Of a DNA stretch of 64,000 nucleotides, positions 18,324 through 33,472 are shown piece by piece (positions within the stretch are counted from its first letter, which is position 1; each line of letters begins with the position of its first letter). The position numbers and the translations under genes were made by a program. The notes under the pieces are model-generated. The model ran no database searches. It was given only the letters and a program-made list of their open reading frames with translations, and was not told where the DNA came from. Origin of the DNA: Arthrobacter woluwensis (GTDB lineage: Bacteria; Actinomycetota; Actinomycetes; Actinomycetales; Micrococcaceae); assembly GCF_900105345.1 (NCBI RefSeq), contig NZ_FNSN01000003.1:2232001-2296000 (forward strand), in the 5' to 3' direction.

Positions 18324-20405
18324 CTACAGCAGATCCAGGCCGTCGAAGCGCACCTGCGCCGCTGCGTGGGTGCGCTTCGCCGAGGCGGCGGCTTTCGCGG
18401 CCCGCAGGAGCCGGGCGGCTTCCGAGGCCACCGCGAAGGGGATGAAGCAGAGCGTGCGGTAGTCGCCGTCGTCGAACGGGACAGGACCCACGATCCGCAC
18501 CTCGTGCTCGCCCTCCTGCAACGGCGCCAGTGCCTGCTGCAGGTGCTCGACCGCGTCCTTGGGCCCGGTGAGGGCGGCGACCCGCACCGCCGGCGGCAGG
18601 TGGAGTTCCCGGCGCTCGGCGAGCTCACGCGCGGCGAAGGAGGCCGGATCCCAGCGCACGAGCGCACCCACGGCGAGTTCGTGCTCGGCCGTGACCATGA
18701 CGACTCCCCCGTCCCGGGCCGGGCGGACCAGCGAGGCGGCGTTGAACCAGCGCCGCACGGTCTCCTCCGCGGCCCGCAGGTTCTCGCGCCGGAGCATCTG
18801 GTCGCCGTCCAGCAGGAGCGCCGCGGCATACCCCTCGGGCGCGACGGGCTCGGCGCCCAGCGTCGCGACCACGAGGGTCCCTGCTCCGGAGACCTCGTCC
18901 TTCACGCGACCGGCCGACGACGACACCACCCGCGCTCCCGGGAAGGCACGGCCCAATTGCTCCGCCGTGCGCAGGACTCCGTTGCCCGCCACCGTGTACC
19001 GCTGTGATCCGCAGACGCGGCACGTGACGGTCCGGTGCACCGTGCCGCACCACCGGCACTCAGGCGCGGCTCCGGTGGCCGGAACATGCAGGGGGCCTTC
19101 ACACTTCGAACAGCGCAAGGGGTTGCTGCACTCGGCGCAGAGCAGGGTGGGCGCGTACCCGCCCCGGGCCACTTGGATGAGAACCGGCCCGTGCGCCAGA
19201 GCATCCTTGGCAGCCTGCCAGGCCGCATGCGGGAGCCGCGCCGCGGTCGCCAGCGGATCCCGCTCCTGGTGGAACGAGTCCGCCGTGTTGACGACGCGAG
19301 GGGTCACGGCCCGCAGCAACGGACGGTCGGCCTCCACGGACTGAGCCCAGCCGTTCTCCACGAGACGTTCGGCCTCGGTGCTCCGGGAGTGTCCGGCCAG
19401 GATGCAGGCCGCACCCCGACCCTGGGAGCTGCGGATCATCAGAAGTTCGCGGGCATGGGGGTACGGTGCGCGGGGTTCGGCGTGGACGTCGTCCCCGTCG
19501 TCCCAGATCGCGACGAGCCCCAAGTCCCTGAGAGGCGCGTAAGACGCCGCACGGGTGCCGATGACCACCCGCGCGTAGCCGCCCAGCACCCGGAGGTACT
19601 CGCGGTACCGCACCGACGGACCGTCCTCGGCCGAGAGGCGTGCCACCAGACCGCGCGGCATATGATGGGCCAGGGCCGCCGCCAGACGGTCCAGATCCCG
19701 GCGGTCCGGGACCACGAGCAAGGCGTTGCGTCCGGAGTGCAGCGTGGCGACGGCGGCCTCGGCGAAAAGCTCCGGCCAGGCGTGCGGACCATACCCTTCC
19801 GGCACCGTGACGACGGCGTGGGGGTCGCCTCCCGCGCGGACGTGCTGGAGGAATGCGGCGCCCTTGCCGAGCCGCGTCCAGGCCTCCTCAGGAGCCTGAA
19901 CGTCCGGCAGGGAAGACTCGTCGTCGGGAACGTCGCCCCGCGGCGTCCAGTCCTTCTCGCAGCTGGCCACCCGGCCGGGGATGGCGAGCCGGAGGACATC
20001 GCTCACGGTGCCCGCGTACCGCGCGGCGACCAGACGACAGAGCTCCAGAACCTCGGGAGTGAGCACCGGCACCGGGGAGACGACCTTGTCCAGCACGCTC
20101 AGGCGCGTTCCGGAATCGCTGTCCTCCCGGCGCTCCACGATGTACCCGTGCAGTTCCCGGCCCGCGAACCGCACCCTGACGCGCGCCCCGGCGACGGCGT
20201 CGCCGTCCAGTGCGTCCGGCACCAGATAGTCGAACGGCCGGTCCAGATGAGGCAACGGGGATTCGACGACCACCCGTGCCACTGGATTCGTGGCGGCCAG
20301 CTTCTCCGGCGGCTCGGGCATGAGCCAGCCCTTGCCGCCTCCTGCGCCCGGCCCGGAGGCCGACGGTCCCACGGAGTCAGAGACCGGGAAAAGTCCGTCC
20401 TGCAC
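18324..20405 (-). CDS. priA: Replication restart protein PriA, helicase-defective actinobacterial form
   Basis: A 693-residue primosomal protein N'. The 3'-DNA-binding domain (about 35-140; PHLDRPFDYLVPDAL, GARVRVRFAGRELHGYIVER) and the zinc-binding cysteines (LLCAECSNPLRCSKCEG and PECRWCGTVHRTVTCRVCGS) are present. The ATPase motifs are not: there is no GxGKT loop and the DEEH position reads WDDGDD. Helicase-less PriA is known for actinobacteria, so this is family-typical rather than damage. It presumably marks stalled forks for reloading. It ends convergent with the glycosyltransferase, 28 nt away, with no clear terminator; metK is upstream on the same strand. Confidence 0.94.
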   Translation of the reverse strand: MQDGLFPVSDSVGPSASGPGAGGGKGWLMPEPPEKLAATNPVARVVVESPLPHLDRPFDYLVPDALDGDAVAGARVRVRFAGRELHGYIVERREDSDSGTRLSVLDKVVSPVPVLTPEVLELCRLVAARYAGTVSDVLRLAIPGRVASCEKDWTPRGDVPDDESSLPDVQAPEEAWTRLGKGAAFLQHVRAGGDPHAVVTVPEGYGPHAWPELFAEAAVATLHSGRNALLVVPDRRDLDRLAAALAHHMPRGLVARLSAEDGPSVRYREYLRVLGGYARVVIGTRAASYAPLRDLGLVAIWDDGDDVHAEPRAPYPHARELLMIRSSQGRGAACILAGHSRSTEAERLVENGWAQSVEADRPLLRAVTPRVVNTADSFHQERDPLATAARLPHAAWQAAKDALAHGPVLIQVARGGYAPTLLCAECSNPLRCSKCEGPLHVPATGAAPECRWCGTVHRTVTCRVCGSQRYTVAGNGVLRTAEQLGRAFPGARVVSSSAGRVKDEVSGAGTLVVATLGAEPVAPEGYAAALLLDGDQMLRRENLRAAEETVRRWFNAASLVRPARDGGVVMVTAEHELAVGALVRWDPASFAARELAERRELHLPPAVRVAALTGPKDAVEHLQQALAPLQEGEHEVRIVGPVPFDDGDYRTLCFIPFAVASEAARLLRAAKAAASAKRTHAAAQVRFDGLDLL

Positions 20406-20420
20406 GTGTCACCACCGGTG

Positions 20421-21641
20421 TCAGGCGTTGAAGAAGGCCTTGAGATCCGCGACCTTGTCGAGGCGCTCCCAGGTGAACTCCGGCTCCTCGCGGCCGAAGT
20501 GACCGTGAGCGGCCGTCTTGGCGTAGATCGGGCGCTTGAGGTCCAGCGCGTCGATGATGGCGCGCGGGCGGAGGTCGAAGACCTCGTTGATGGCGTCACT
20601 GATGCGCGCGGGATCGACGGTCTCGGTGCCGAAGGTCTCCACGTAGATGCCGACCGGACGGGCCTGGCCGATCGCGTAGCCGATCTGGATCTCCGCACGG
20701 CGTGCGAGCCCGGCGGCCACGACGTTCTTGGCCACCCAGCGCATGGCGTAGGCCGCCGAGCGGTCCACCTTGGACGGGTCCTTGCCGGAGAACGCGCCGC
20801 CGCCGTGGCGGGCGAAGCCGCCGTACGTGTCGACGATGATCTTGCGGCCGGTCAGACCGGCGTCGCCCACGGGGCCGCCGATGATGAACTTGCCGGCCGG
20901 GTTCAGGATGCTGCGGACCGAGGAGGTGTCCAGTTCCGCTGTCGCGAGCACGGGGGTGATCACGTGGGTCTGCAGATCGCTGCGTAGCTGCTCCAGGCCG
21001 GCGTCCTCGGCGTGCTGGCTGGAGATCACGATGGTCTCGACCGACACGGGCTTGTCCCCGTCATACCCCACGGTGACCTGGGTCTTGCCGTCGGGACGGA
21101 GGTAGGCGAGCTCGCCGTTCTTGCGGACTTCGGTGAGCCGTTCGGACAGGCGGTGCGCCAGCCAGATGGGGGTCGGCATGTAGCTGGACGTCTCGTCACT
21201 CGCGTAGCCGAACATGATGCCCTGGTCACCGGCGCCCTGGAGATCGTAGTCGTCCTGGGTGCGGCCTTCACGGGCCTCGATGGAGTTGAAGACGCCATCC
21301 GCGATGTCATTGGACTGCTGGCCGATCGAGACGGACACGCCACAGCGGGCGCCGTCGAAGCCGTTCGCCGAGGAGTCGTACCCGATGCCCAGGATGGTCT
21401 CCCGGACGATCTGCGGGATCTCCACGTAGGCGTCCGTGGTGACCTCGCCCGCCACGTGGACCAGGCCGGTGGTGGCCATGGTCTCGACAGCGACCCGCGA
21501 CTCGGGGTCGGCGGCCAGCAGCGCGTCCAGAATGGAGTCGCTGATCTGGTCACAGATCTTGTCCGGATGTCCCTCAGTGACGGACTCGGAGGTGAACAGC
21601 CGGAGGCCGGTGTGCGAAGAATTCTGCATGGCAAAGGTCAC
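20421..21641 (-). CDS. metK: S-adenosylmethionine synthetase
   Basis: Makes S-adenosylmethionine from methionine and ATP. It is 406 residues from GTG 21641, or 402 from ATG 21629. Signatures are [12 protein letters not shown] (ATP/methionine site), [12 protein letters not shown] and [19 protein letters not shown] (P-loop-like). Neither start has a ribosome site. TAGAGT (21653-21648) ends 6 nt before the GTG, so leaderless translation from GTG 21641 is plausible. It lies between priA and coaBC as in other actinobacteria. Confidence 0.98.
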   Translation of the reverse strand: MTFAMQNSSHTGLRLFTSESVTEGHPDKICDQISDSILDALLAADPESRVAVETMATTGLVHVAGEVTTDAYVEIPQIVRETILGIGYDSSANGFDGARCGVSVSIGQQSNDIADGVFNSIEAREGRTQDDYDLQGAGDQGIMFGYASDETSSYMPTPIWLAHRLSERLTEVRKNGELAYLRPDGKTQVTVGYDGDKPVSVETIVISSQHAEDAGLEQLRSDLQTHVITPVLATAELDTSSVRSILNPAGKFIIGGPVGDAGLTGRKIIVDTYGGFARHGGGAFSGKDPSKVDRSAAYAMRWVAKNVVAAGLARRAEIQIGYAIGQARPVGIYVETFGTETVDPARISDAINEVFDLRPRAIIDALDLKRPIYAKTAAHGHFGREEPEFTWERLDKVADLKAFFNA

Positions 21642-21733
21642 CAGTACACTCTACCGGCCACTTCCACCAGCTTTGGCGCGCACATGACGTTATGTGGACG
21701 ACGGCGCGGGACACGCCTGTGGACCCGCCCCGT

Positions 21734-22969
21734 TCAGCCGCGCAACTCCGCGGCGACACGGTGCACGATCGCCTCGGCCACGAGGTTCTTCGAACCCTCC
21801 ACGTGCTGCATCTCACGGTCGGTCCGGGACAGGATCTCCACGGAGTTCACGTCCTGGCCGAAGACCTTCGACTCCCCCACGTGGTTCACCACCAGGAGGT
21901 CACAGCCCTTGCGCTCGAGCTTCTGGCGCGCGTACTCGAGCACGCTGCCCGAATCATCGCCCGTCTCGGCGGCGAAACCCAGGATGAGCTGCTCCCGGCC
22001 CTCCTCGGCGCGGAGCCGCACCAGCTCGGCGAGGATGTCCGGGTTGCGGACCAGCTCGATCACCGGATCGGCGCCCTCGGCCCGCTTCTTGATCTTGGTG
22101 CCGGACCGTTCCGCCGGACGGAAGTCCGCGACGGCCGCGGCCATGAGCACGACGTCGGCGGACGCGGCCTCGCGGGTCATGACCTCCCGCAGTTCCTCGG
22201 CGGTGCCGACGCGCACGACGTCGACCCCCGCCGGGAGCGCGACCTCCACGTGGGCGGCCACGAGCGTCACCGCGGCCCCGGCGTCGCGGGCGGCGGCGGC
22301 CAGGGCGATGCCCTGCTTGCCGGACGACCGGTTGCCGAGGAACCGGACCGGATCGAGAGGCTCCTGCGTGCCGCCGGCGGAGACGAGCACCCGCTTCCCG
22401 GCCAGCAGCGCCCCGGCGGATCCGCCGTCGTGCGCCTCGTCAGGAGCGGACACCAGCGCCATCGCGGCCGCGAAGATGGCCTGCGGTTCCGGAAGACGGC
22501 CCGGACCGCTGTCCTTGCCGGTCAGCCGCCCGACGTCGGGGTCCAGCACGTGGGCGCCGTGCGCCCGGAGGGTCGCCACATTGGCCTGCGTCGCGGGGTG
22601 CCGCCACATCTCGGTGTGCATGGCGGGGGCGAACAGCACCGGACAGGTGGCGACGAGGAGCGTGTTGCCGAGCAGATCATCGGCCAGGCCATGCGCCGAA
22701 CGGGCCAGGATGTTGGCCGTGGCCGGGGCGACCACGACCAGATCGGCCTCCTGGCCGAGCCGGACGTGATTCACCTGCTCCACGTGCTCGAACACGGAGG
22801 TGCTCACGGGATGACCGGACAGCGCCTCCCAGGTGGCCTGCCCCACGAAGTGGAGTGCGGCCTCCGTGGGCACGACGTTGACCTGATGACCCTGTTCGGT
22901 GAAAAGACGAAGGAGGGACGCGACCTTGAAGGCCGCGATCCCTCCTCCGACACCCAGGACGATCCGCAT
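21734..22969 (-). CDS. coaBC: Bifunctional phosphopantothenoylcysteine decarboxylase / phosphopantothenate-cysteine ligase
   Basis: Coenzyme A biosynthesis, steps 2 and 3. The FMN-dependent CoaC half (about 1-185) starts MRIVLGVGGGIAAFKVASLL and has NHVRL, the APATANILAR flavin segment and PAMHTEMW (where many bacteria have PAMN; the His variant is usual in actinobacteria). The CTP-using CoaB half (about 215-411) has VSAGGTQEPLDPVRFLGNRS and SGKQG dimer-interface residues and KIKKRAEG near the C-terminus. It is 411 residues, normal length, downstream of rpoZ and upstream of metK. Confidence 0.97.
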   Translation of the reverse strand: MRIVLGVGGGIAAFKVASLLRLFTEQGHQVNVVPTEAALHFVGQATWEALSGHPVSTSVFEHVEQVNHVRLGQEADLVVVAPATANILARSAHGLADDLLGNTLLVATCPVLFAPAMHTEMWRHPATQANVATLRAHGAHVLDPDVGRLTGKDSGPGRLPEPQAIFAAAMALVSAPDEAHDGGSAGALLAGKRVLVSAGGTQEPLDPVRFLGNRSSGKQGIALAAAARDAGAAVTLVAAHVEVALPAGVDVVRVGTAEELREVMTREAASADVVLMAAAVADFRPAERSGTKIKKRAEGADPVIELVRNPDILAELVRLRAEEGREQLILGFAAETGDDSGSVLEYARQKLERKGCDLLVVNHVGESKVFGQDVNSVEILSRTDREMQHVEGSKNLVAEAIVHRVAAELRG

Positions 22970-23017
22970 GCGCGTCTCCTTGGTTTCAGTCTCTGACGCC
23001 GGTGACCCGGCGACGGA

Positions 23018-23287
23018 TCACTCGGCTTCTTCGGTGCTCTCGACCGGCTTGCACTCCAGAAGGCCCTCGTTGATCTCGCGCAGGGCGATGGAGAGCGGCT
23101 TCTCGTTCATCTTGGTCTCGACAAGCGGACCGACGTACTCGAAGAGGCCCTCGTTCAGCTGGGCGTAGTACGCGTTGATCTGGCGGGCACGCTTGGCACC
23201 GAAGATGACCAGGCCGTACTTCGAGTCAGCGGCTTCGAGCAGCTGGTCGATCGGCGGGTTGATGATGCCCTCAAGGTTGGTGGACAC
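23018..23287 (-). CDS. rpoZ: RNA polymerase omega subunit
   Basis: An 89-residue subunit that helps beta' fold and assemble. The core [20 protein letters not shown] and [15 protein letters not shown] is characteristic. The frame is open about 30 codons upstream, but GTG 23287 (VSTNLEGI) has GGAG 6 nt before it and gives the family N-terminus; the longer form has no support. It sits between gmk and coaBC, the widespread gmk-rpoZ pair. Confidence 0.95.
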   Translation of the reverse strand: MSTNLEGIINPPIDQLLEAADSKYGLVIFGAKRARQINAYYAQLNEGLFEYVGPLVETKMNEKPLSIALREINEGLLECKPVESTEEAE

Positions 23288-23386
23288 GGTGTTCTCCAGG
23301 ATCTTCTCGGTGTTCAATCCCCGGCTCCTCAGAGAGGGACCGGGGTGGCGTCCGCCGGTGAGCAGACGCCGCGTCATGGCGGCTTT

Positions 23387-23959
23387 TCAGCGAGGGTTCG
23401 GGGTCAAACCCATCAACTGGACAAGTTCGTCGGCTGCACGCTGGACGTCGTCGTTGACCACGGTGTGGTCGAACTCCGGCTCGGCAGCAAGTTCCAGTTT
23501 AGCGGTTTCCAGCCGGCGCTGCTGTTCTTCCGGGCTTTCCGTGCCCCGGCCCACCAGCCGGCGGACCATTTCATCCCAGCTCGGCGGGGCGAGGAACACG
23601 AAGCGGGCGTCGGGGACGCTGGCTTTGACCTGACGCGCACCCTGGAGGTCGATCTCCAGCAGGACGTGCTTGCCGTCGGCCAGAGCGGCCTCCACCGTGC
23701 TCCGCAGCGTGCCGTACCGGTTGACGCCGTGCACCACGGCCCACTCGAGGAATTCACCTTCCTCGGCCAGCCGGTCGAACTCCTCGGCGGACTTGAAGAA
23801 GTAGTGAACGCCTTCCTGCTCTCCGGGCCGCGGGGGGCGGGTGGTCGCGGAGACCGACAGCCAGACCTGCGGGTAGTTGTCACGGATGTACGTGGAGACC
23901 GTGCCCTTGCCGACCGCGGTGGGTCCGGCGAGCACGGTGAGACCGGAAAGTGAGCTCAC
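23387..23959 (-). CDS. gmk: Guanylate kinase
   Basis: Phosphorylates GMP/dGMP to the diphosphate. It has 190 residues. The P-loop is GPTAVGKGT (12-20), where most homologues have GPSGVGKGT, a mild variation that keeps Gly-Lys-Gly-Thr. The GMP-binding [26 protein letters not shown] and [12 protein letters not shown] segments are all intact. The start is GTG 23959. It follows mihF, as in mycobacteria. Confidence 0.97.
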   Translation of the reverse strand: MSSLSGLTVLAGPTAVGKGTVSTYIRDNYPQVWLSVSATTRPPRPGEQEGVHYFFKSAEEFDRLAEEGEFLEWAVVHGVNRYGTLRSTVEAALADGKHVLLEIDLQGARQVKASVPDARFVFLAPPSWDEMVRRLVGRGTESPEEQQRRLETAKLELAAEPEFDHTVVNDDVQRAADELVQLMGLTPNPR

Positions 23960-23998
23960 GGTGTCCTCTGGTCATAGGCCGCCCGTGGGCCGCCTGAA

Positions 23999-24316
23999 CT
24001 ATTTGTCTTCCAGAAAATCTATCAGGGCCTTGCGCTGGTGGACGCCGAGGCCCCGGACCCTGCGTGACGGGGCGATGCGCAATTGAGTCATGATCGCCTG
24101 CGACCTGACGCGGCCGATGCCCGGGAAGGACTCGAGCAGTTCGGAGACCTTGAGCCGTGCGATGGCGGGGTCGTCCTCTGCCTGGGCGAGCACCTGCGGC
24201 ACGGTCAGTTCCCCGGATTTCAGCGCCTCTTTGAGGCGCGCACGCACCTGACGGGCCGCGGCTGCTTTCGCAAGGGCGGCACTTCGTTCCGTGCTGGTCA
24301 GAACTCGCAGGCTCAT
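23999..24316 (-). CDS. mihF: Actinobacterial integration host factor
   Basis: A 105-residue nucleoid protein of the mIHF family (unrelated to enteric IHF). It has an N-terminal basic helix (ALAKAAAARQVRARLKEALK) and a helix-two-turn-helix-like region LLESFPGIGRVRSQAIM that binds DNA non-specifically and bends it. ATG 24316 is preceded by GGAGGTGGGAG. The frame is open further upstream but reads through a perfect hairpin. It lies between pyrF and gmk, the usual actinobacterial position. Essential in mycobacteria and involved in phage integration. Confidence 0.95.
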   Translation of the reverse strand: MSLRVLTSTERSAALAKAAAARQVRARLKEALKSGELTVPQVLAQAEDDPAIARLKVSELLESFPGIGRVRSQAIMTQLRIAPSRRVRGLGVHQRKALIDFLEDK

Positions 24317-24334
24317 GGCATCTCCCACCTCCGG

Positions 24335-24354
24335 GCGCCCATGGCTATGGGCGC
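24335..24354 (-). promoter_or_regulatory. Hairpin in the mihF 5' region
   Basis: A perfect 8-bp stem, GCGCCCAT and ATGGGCGC, with a 4-nt loop, ending 18 nt before the mihF start and next to its GGAGG site. It could affect translation initiation. No U-tract. Confidence 0.45.
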
Positions 24355-24401
24355 GACTGACGGTTGATGCGAACCTACCTGAAAGTGACGTCCGGCACCA
24401 T

Positions 24402-24437
24402 AGCTGGGAGGTCACCGATTTCGGCGACCTCCCAGCT
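24402..24437 (-). terminator. Terminator of the pyr operon after pyrF
   Basis: A perfect 12-bp stem, AGCTGGGAGGTC (24402-24413) with its complement (24426-24437). The 12-nt loop contains a further CCGA/TCGG pairing. It is 40 nt past the pyrF stop and before mihF. Confidence 0.8.
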
Positions 24438-24477
24438 GAGCGGCACGTCCCGGCGTGCGGACCGCGGGTGAAGACCC

Positions 24478-25318
24478 TCAGCGCAGGCCGGCGAGCGTCC
24501 TCTCGATGCCCGCCACGAGCCCCTGGACGGACGGGCCGTCCTTGAGGATGTCACGGCTGGACGTGCCCAGGACGAAGGGATAGGCCGCACCGAAGGTCCG
24601 ACGCATGTCCTCGGCCGTCGCGCCCTGGGCCCCGAGGCCGGGAGCCAGGATGGGGCCGTTGAGCGCGGCGAGGTCGAGACCCAGCTCGTCGATCGCCGCT
24701 CCGACGGTCGCGCCGACGACGAGGCCCACGGAGCCCAGACCCGAAGCGCCGGCGTTCTCCGCCGCGGCCGCCTCGATGATCCGGCGGGCCACCGAGGCCT
24801 CTCCCCCGACGTGCTGCACGCTGGCGCCCTCCGGGTTGGAGGTGAGCGCCAGGACGAACACGCCGCGGCCGTGGGCCGCCGCGAGGTCGAGGGCCGGACG
24901 GAGCGACTCGAAGCCGAGGTACGGACTGAGCGTCACGGCATCCGCCGCGAGAGGCGACGACGGCGACAGCCACGCGTCCGCATAAGCGGCCATCGTGGAG
25001 CCGATGTCACCGCGCTTGGCGTCGGCGATCGTGTGCACCCCGGCCGAGGCGGCGTCCGCGAGCAGACCTTCCAGAACGGCCAGACCCGCCGAACCATGCC
25101 GCTCGTACAGGGCCACCTGGGGCTTGATGGCGGCCACCCGGCCGGAAGCGGCCTCCAGGACGCGGGCGGAGAACTCCTTGAGCCCCACGGCCGAGTCGTC
25201 CAGCCCCCAGGCCTCCAGGAGACCGGGGTGCGGGTCGATGCCCACGCAGAGCGGGCCGAGGGAGGCCATGGCCTCCGCCAGGCGGGCGCCGAAGCCGGCG
25301 CCCGCCGTCGTCGTCTGG

Positions 25319-25326
<8 letters not shown>
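24478..25326 (-). CDS. pyrF: Orotidine 5'-phosphate decarboxylase, type 2
   Basis: Last step of UMP synthesis. A 282-residue TIM barrel of the long (type 2) class, with N-terminal [30 protein letters not shown] and the catalytic [21 protein letters not shown] (Asp-Lys-Asp). ATG 25326 overlaps the end of carB by 8 nt. A longer open frame upstream lies entirely inside carB and is a shadow. Last gene of the pyrimidine operon, followed by a terminator. Confidence 0.97.
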
Positions 25327-28621
<3,295 letters not shown>

Positions 28622-28623
28622 GC

Positions 28624-29820
28624 TTAGGCGTCCTTGTCCTTCTGGTTGGTCTGGCCGCTCTCGGCTTCCATGAGCTCGATGAAGCGGTCGAAGAGATAAG
28701 CGGCGTCGTGCGGGCCCGAGGCGGCCTCGGGGTGGTACTGCACGGAGAACGCGGGGATGTCGAGGCAGGAGAGGCCCTCGACCACGTCGTCGTTGAGGCT
28801 CACGTGGCTCACCTCGACGCGGCCGAAGCGGCTCTCCGGGGCCTGGGTGGCGCCGTCCATGGGGGCGTCCACCGCGAAGCCGTGGTTCTGCGAGGTGATC
28901 TCCACCTTGCCGGTGCGGCGGTCCAGGACCGGCTGGTTGATGCCGCGGTGGCCGTACTTCAGCTTGTAGGTGCCGAAGCCGAGCGCGCGGCCCAGGATCT
29001 GGTTGCCGAAGCAGATGCCGAAGTACGGCAGCTTCTCATCCAGCACGGAGCGCAGGAGGCTGACCTGCGCGTCCGCCGTCGCGGGGTCGCCGGGGCCGTT
29101 GGACATGAAGAACCCGTCCGGGTTCACGGCCTTGACGTCGTCCAGCGTGGCCGTGGCCGGCAGCACGTGGACGCGCACTCCGCGCTCGGCGAAACGCTGC
29201 GGGGTCATGGCCTTGATGCCGAGGTCGATCGCGGCGATGGTGAAGCGGGGCTCACCCTCCCAGCCGTGCTCGGACGGCTCGACGACGTACGCCTCGTCGA
29301 TGCTGACCTCCTCGGCCAGGCGGGAGCCTTCCATCGGCTCGCTCGCCCGGACGGCGGCCAGCAGCTCGGCGTCGCTCGCCTGAGCGGCCTCGCCGGAGAA
29401 GATGCCGGCGCGCATGGTCTTGTGCTCACGGAGGTGGCGGGTCAGCGCGCGGGTGTCCACACCCTGGATGCCCACGATGCCCTGGCGGACGAGCTCCTCG
29501 TCGAGCGAGGCCTCGCTGCGCCAGTTGGAGGGACGTCGGGCGGGGTCTCGCACCACGTACCCGGCGACCCAGATGCGGCGGGATTCGGCGTCTTCACCGT
29601 TCACGCCGGTGTTGCCGATGTGCGGGGCGGTCTGCACCACGATCTGACGGGCGTAGGAGGGGTCCGTGATGGTCTCCTGGTAGCCGGTCATGCCGGTGGT
29701 GAAGACGGCCTCCCCCAGAGTGGTGCCGACGGCACCGTAGCTCTGGCCGCGGAAGATGCGTCCGTCTTCAAGGACGAGAACTGCCGCGCCGGTGCTCGCC
29801 TCAGGCGTTTGAATGCTCAC
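28624..29820 (-). CDS. carA: Carbamoyl-phosphate synthase small subunit
   Basis: The glutaminase partner of CarB, 398 residues. The N-terminal CPSase_sm domain has [30 protein letters not shown] and the phosphate-binding region. The C-terminal class I amidotransferase has the nucleophile Cys in [15 protein letters not shown] and the His/Glu pair in [17 protein letters not shown] at 29820. It belongs to the pyrimidine operon between the small PH-like gene and carB. Confidence 0.98.
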   Translation of the reverse strand: MSIQTPEASTGAAVLVLEDGRIFRGQSYGAVGTTLGEAVFTTGMTGYQETITDPSYARQIVVQTAPHIGNTGVNGEDAESRRIWVAGYVVRDPARRPSNWRSEASLDEELVRQGIVGIQGVDTRALTRHLREHKTMRAGIFSGEAAQASDAELLAAVRASEPMEGSRLAEEVSIDEAYVVEPSEHGWEGEPRFTIAAIDLGIKAMTPQRFAERGVRVHVLPATATLDDVKAVNPDGFFMSNGPGDPATADAQVSLLRSVLDEKLPYFGICFGNQILGRALGFGTYKLKYGHRGINQPVLDRRTGKVEITSQNHGFAVDAPMDGATQAPESRFGRVEVSHVSLNDDVVEGLSCLDIPAFSVQYHPEAASGPHDAAYLFDRFIELMEAESGQTNQKDKDA

Positions 29821-29872
29821 TGTGTCCTCTTGTTCGCGTTCGTGTGGTCTGTCATGTCGTTTCGGAGGGCCC

Positions 29873-30367
29873 TCAGGCCCGTGCGGGGCCCAGGAGTCGC
29901 TCCAGGGCTTGCCGCAGTGGTTCGGTGTCGGCGCCGTGCCGGGGCAGGAAACCCGTGTCCAGGCTGCGCTCCCCCAGCTTCCAGGTGGCGACGAGGATCT
30001 GGTCCTTGCCCAGGAACTTCCCCGCCATGCCGCTGGTCAGCCGGACCTCCTCGAGGTCGGCCGCCGGGATGAAGAGCTCCTCGCAGCCCGGCCGCGTGAT
30101 CAGCACGCCGTCCGGGTGGACGGCCAGGTCCGCCCGGGAACGGATGCCGAGGCTGTGGACCGCCACGCGGTCCAGCCAGTCCCCCGCCGTCGTCGTGGCC
30201 ACGTACTGGCCGGCGACGGCGAGACCGGGCTCGCCGAGCTCCGGCACCGTGGGCAGCGGCGCCAGATCGCTCTGGCGTCGCTGGCGGCTGCGCCAGCCCA
30301 CGTACAGCAGCACGATGACCGCCGCGCCGAGGGCCAGCATGAGGATGCCGGGCAGGACCTTGTCCAT
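29873..30367 (-). CDS. PH-like membrane-anchored protein of the pyr operon
   Basis: A 164-residue protein with one N-terminal membrane helix (about 6-24, [18 protein letters not shown]), a short basic stretch and a beta-rich cytoplasmic domain (about 50-160). It sits between pyrC and carA, where mycobacteria also carry a membrane protein gene of this kind (Rv1382 position). No enzymatic motifs. It is only 3 nt from pyrC, so part of the same transcript. The conserved place suggests a link to pyrimidine synthesis or membrane recruitment of its enzymes; this is inference. Confidence 0.85.
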   Translation of the reverse strand: MDKVLPGILMLALGAAVIVLLYVGWRSRQRRQSDLAPLPTVPELGEPGLAVAGQYVATTTAGDWLDRVAVHSLGIRSRADLAVHPDGVLITRPGCEELFIPAADLEEVRLTSGMAGKFLGKDQILVATWKLGERSLDTGFLPRHGADTEPLRQALERLLGPARA

Positions 30368-30370
30368 GGC

Positions 30371-31695
30371 TCAGGCCCCGACGGTGGTGCGCGGAGTGTT
30401 GAGCGCCCCGTCCAGCACCGTGGGGTGGCCGTGGAAGAACGTGGCCCGGACCTTGCCCGGCAGCTCCATGCCCTGGAACGGCGTGTTCCGGCCCTTGGTG
30501 GCCATGGCCTTGCCGTCCACGGTCCAGCGGGCCGCCGGATCCACCAGGGTGATGTTGGCGGGCTCGCCGACGGCCAGCGGACGGCCCTGATCGGCCACGC
30601 GGCCGACCTCCGCCGGGACCTGGGACATCACGCGGGCCACATCGGCCCAGCTCATGAGCCCGCTGTCCACCATGGTGTGCTGCACCACGGACAGGGCCGT
30701 CTCGAGGCCCGTCATGCCCATGGCGGCCTGCGCCCACTCGCACTCCTTGTGCTCGCTCGGGTGCGGCGCGTGGTCCGTGCCGATGACGTCGATGACGCCT
30801 TCGGCCAGGGCCTGGCGCAGGGCCAGGACGTCGCCCTGGGTGCGGAGGGGCGGGTTGACCTTGTAGACGGGGTCGTAGCTGCGGACCAGCTCGTCCGTCA
30901 GCAGCAGGTGGTGCGGGGTGACCTCCGCGGTGACGCGGATGCCGCGTTGCTTGGCCCAGCGGATGATCTCCACGCTGCCGGCCGTGGAGACGTGGCAGAC
31001 GTGCAGGCGGGAGTCGACGTGCTGCGCCAGGAGCACGTCGCGGGCGATGATGCTCTCCTCGGCGACCGCCGGCCAGCCGGCCAGGCCGAGGACCGCGGAC
31101 ACCTCGCCCTCGTTCATCTGGGCGCCCGCCGTGAGGCGCGGCTCCTGGGCGTGCTGGGCGATGACGCCGTCGAACGCCTTGACGTATTCGAGGGCGCGGC
31201 GCATCAGGACCGGGTCGTGGACGCAGATGCCGTCGTCGGAGAACATCCGCACCTGAGCGCGGGAGTCGGCCATGGCGCCCAGCTCGGCGAGCTGCTCGCC
31301 GGCCAGTCCGACGGTGACGGCGCCCACGGGGCGGACATCGACCCAGCCGGAGGCCTGGCCGAGGCTGTGGACCTGCTCGACGACGCCGGCCGTGTCGGCC
31401 ACCGGGGAGCTGTTCGCCATGGCGTGCACGGCGGTGTAGCCGCCCAGCGCCGCGGCGCGGGTGCCGGTCTCGACGGTCTCGGCGTCCTCCCGGCCCGGCT
31501 CGCGCAGGTGGGTGTGCACGTCCACGAGACCGGGCAGGGCCACGAGGCCCGAAGCGTCGATCACGGTGGCGCCCTCGGCGTCCGGGTGGGCCGCGGCCTC
31601 GGGGCCGAGCGCTGCGATGACGCCGTCGGCGATCAGGATGTCCGTGGGCTCGCCGCCCAGGAGCGAGGCTCCCGTGAGGAGGTGGTTGTCGGAAC

Positions 31696-31699
<4 letters not shown>
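30371..31699 (-). CDS. pyrC: Dihydroorotase
   Basis: Cyclizes carbamoyl aspartate to dihydroorotate. A 442-residue class I (long) amidohydrolase. The zinc ligands are visible in [16 protein letters not shown] (HxH), [12 protein letters not shown] and the [16 protein letters not shown] segment (Asp plus substrate loop). The start overlaps the pyrB stop by 4 nt. [14 protein letters not shown] is the substrate-contacting Asn loop. Unlike some class I forms paired with inactive homologues, it keeps the full catalytic set. Confidence 0.98.
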
Positions 31700-33470
<1,771 letters not shown>

Positions 33471-33472
33471 TC

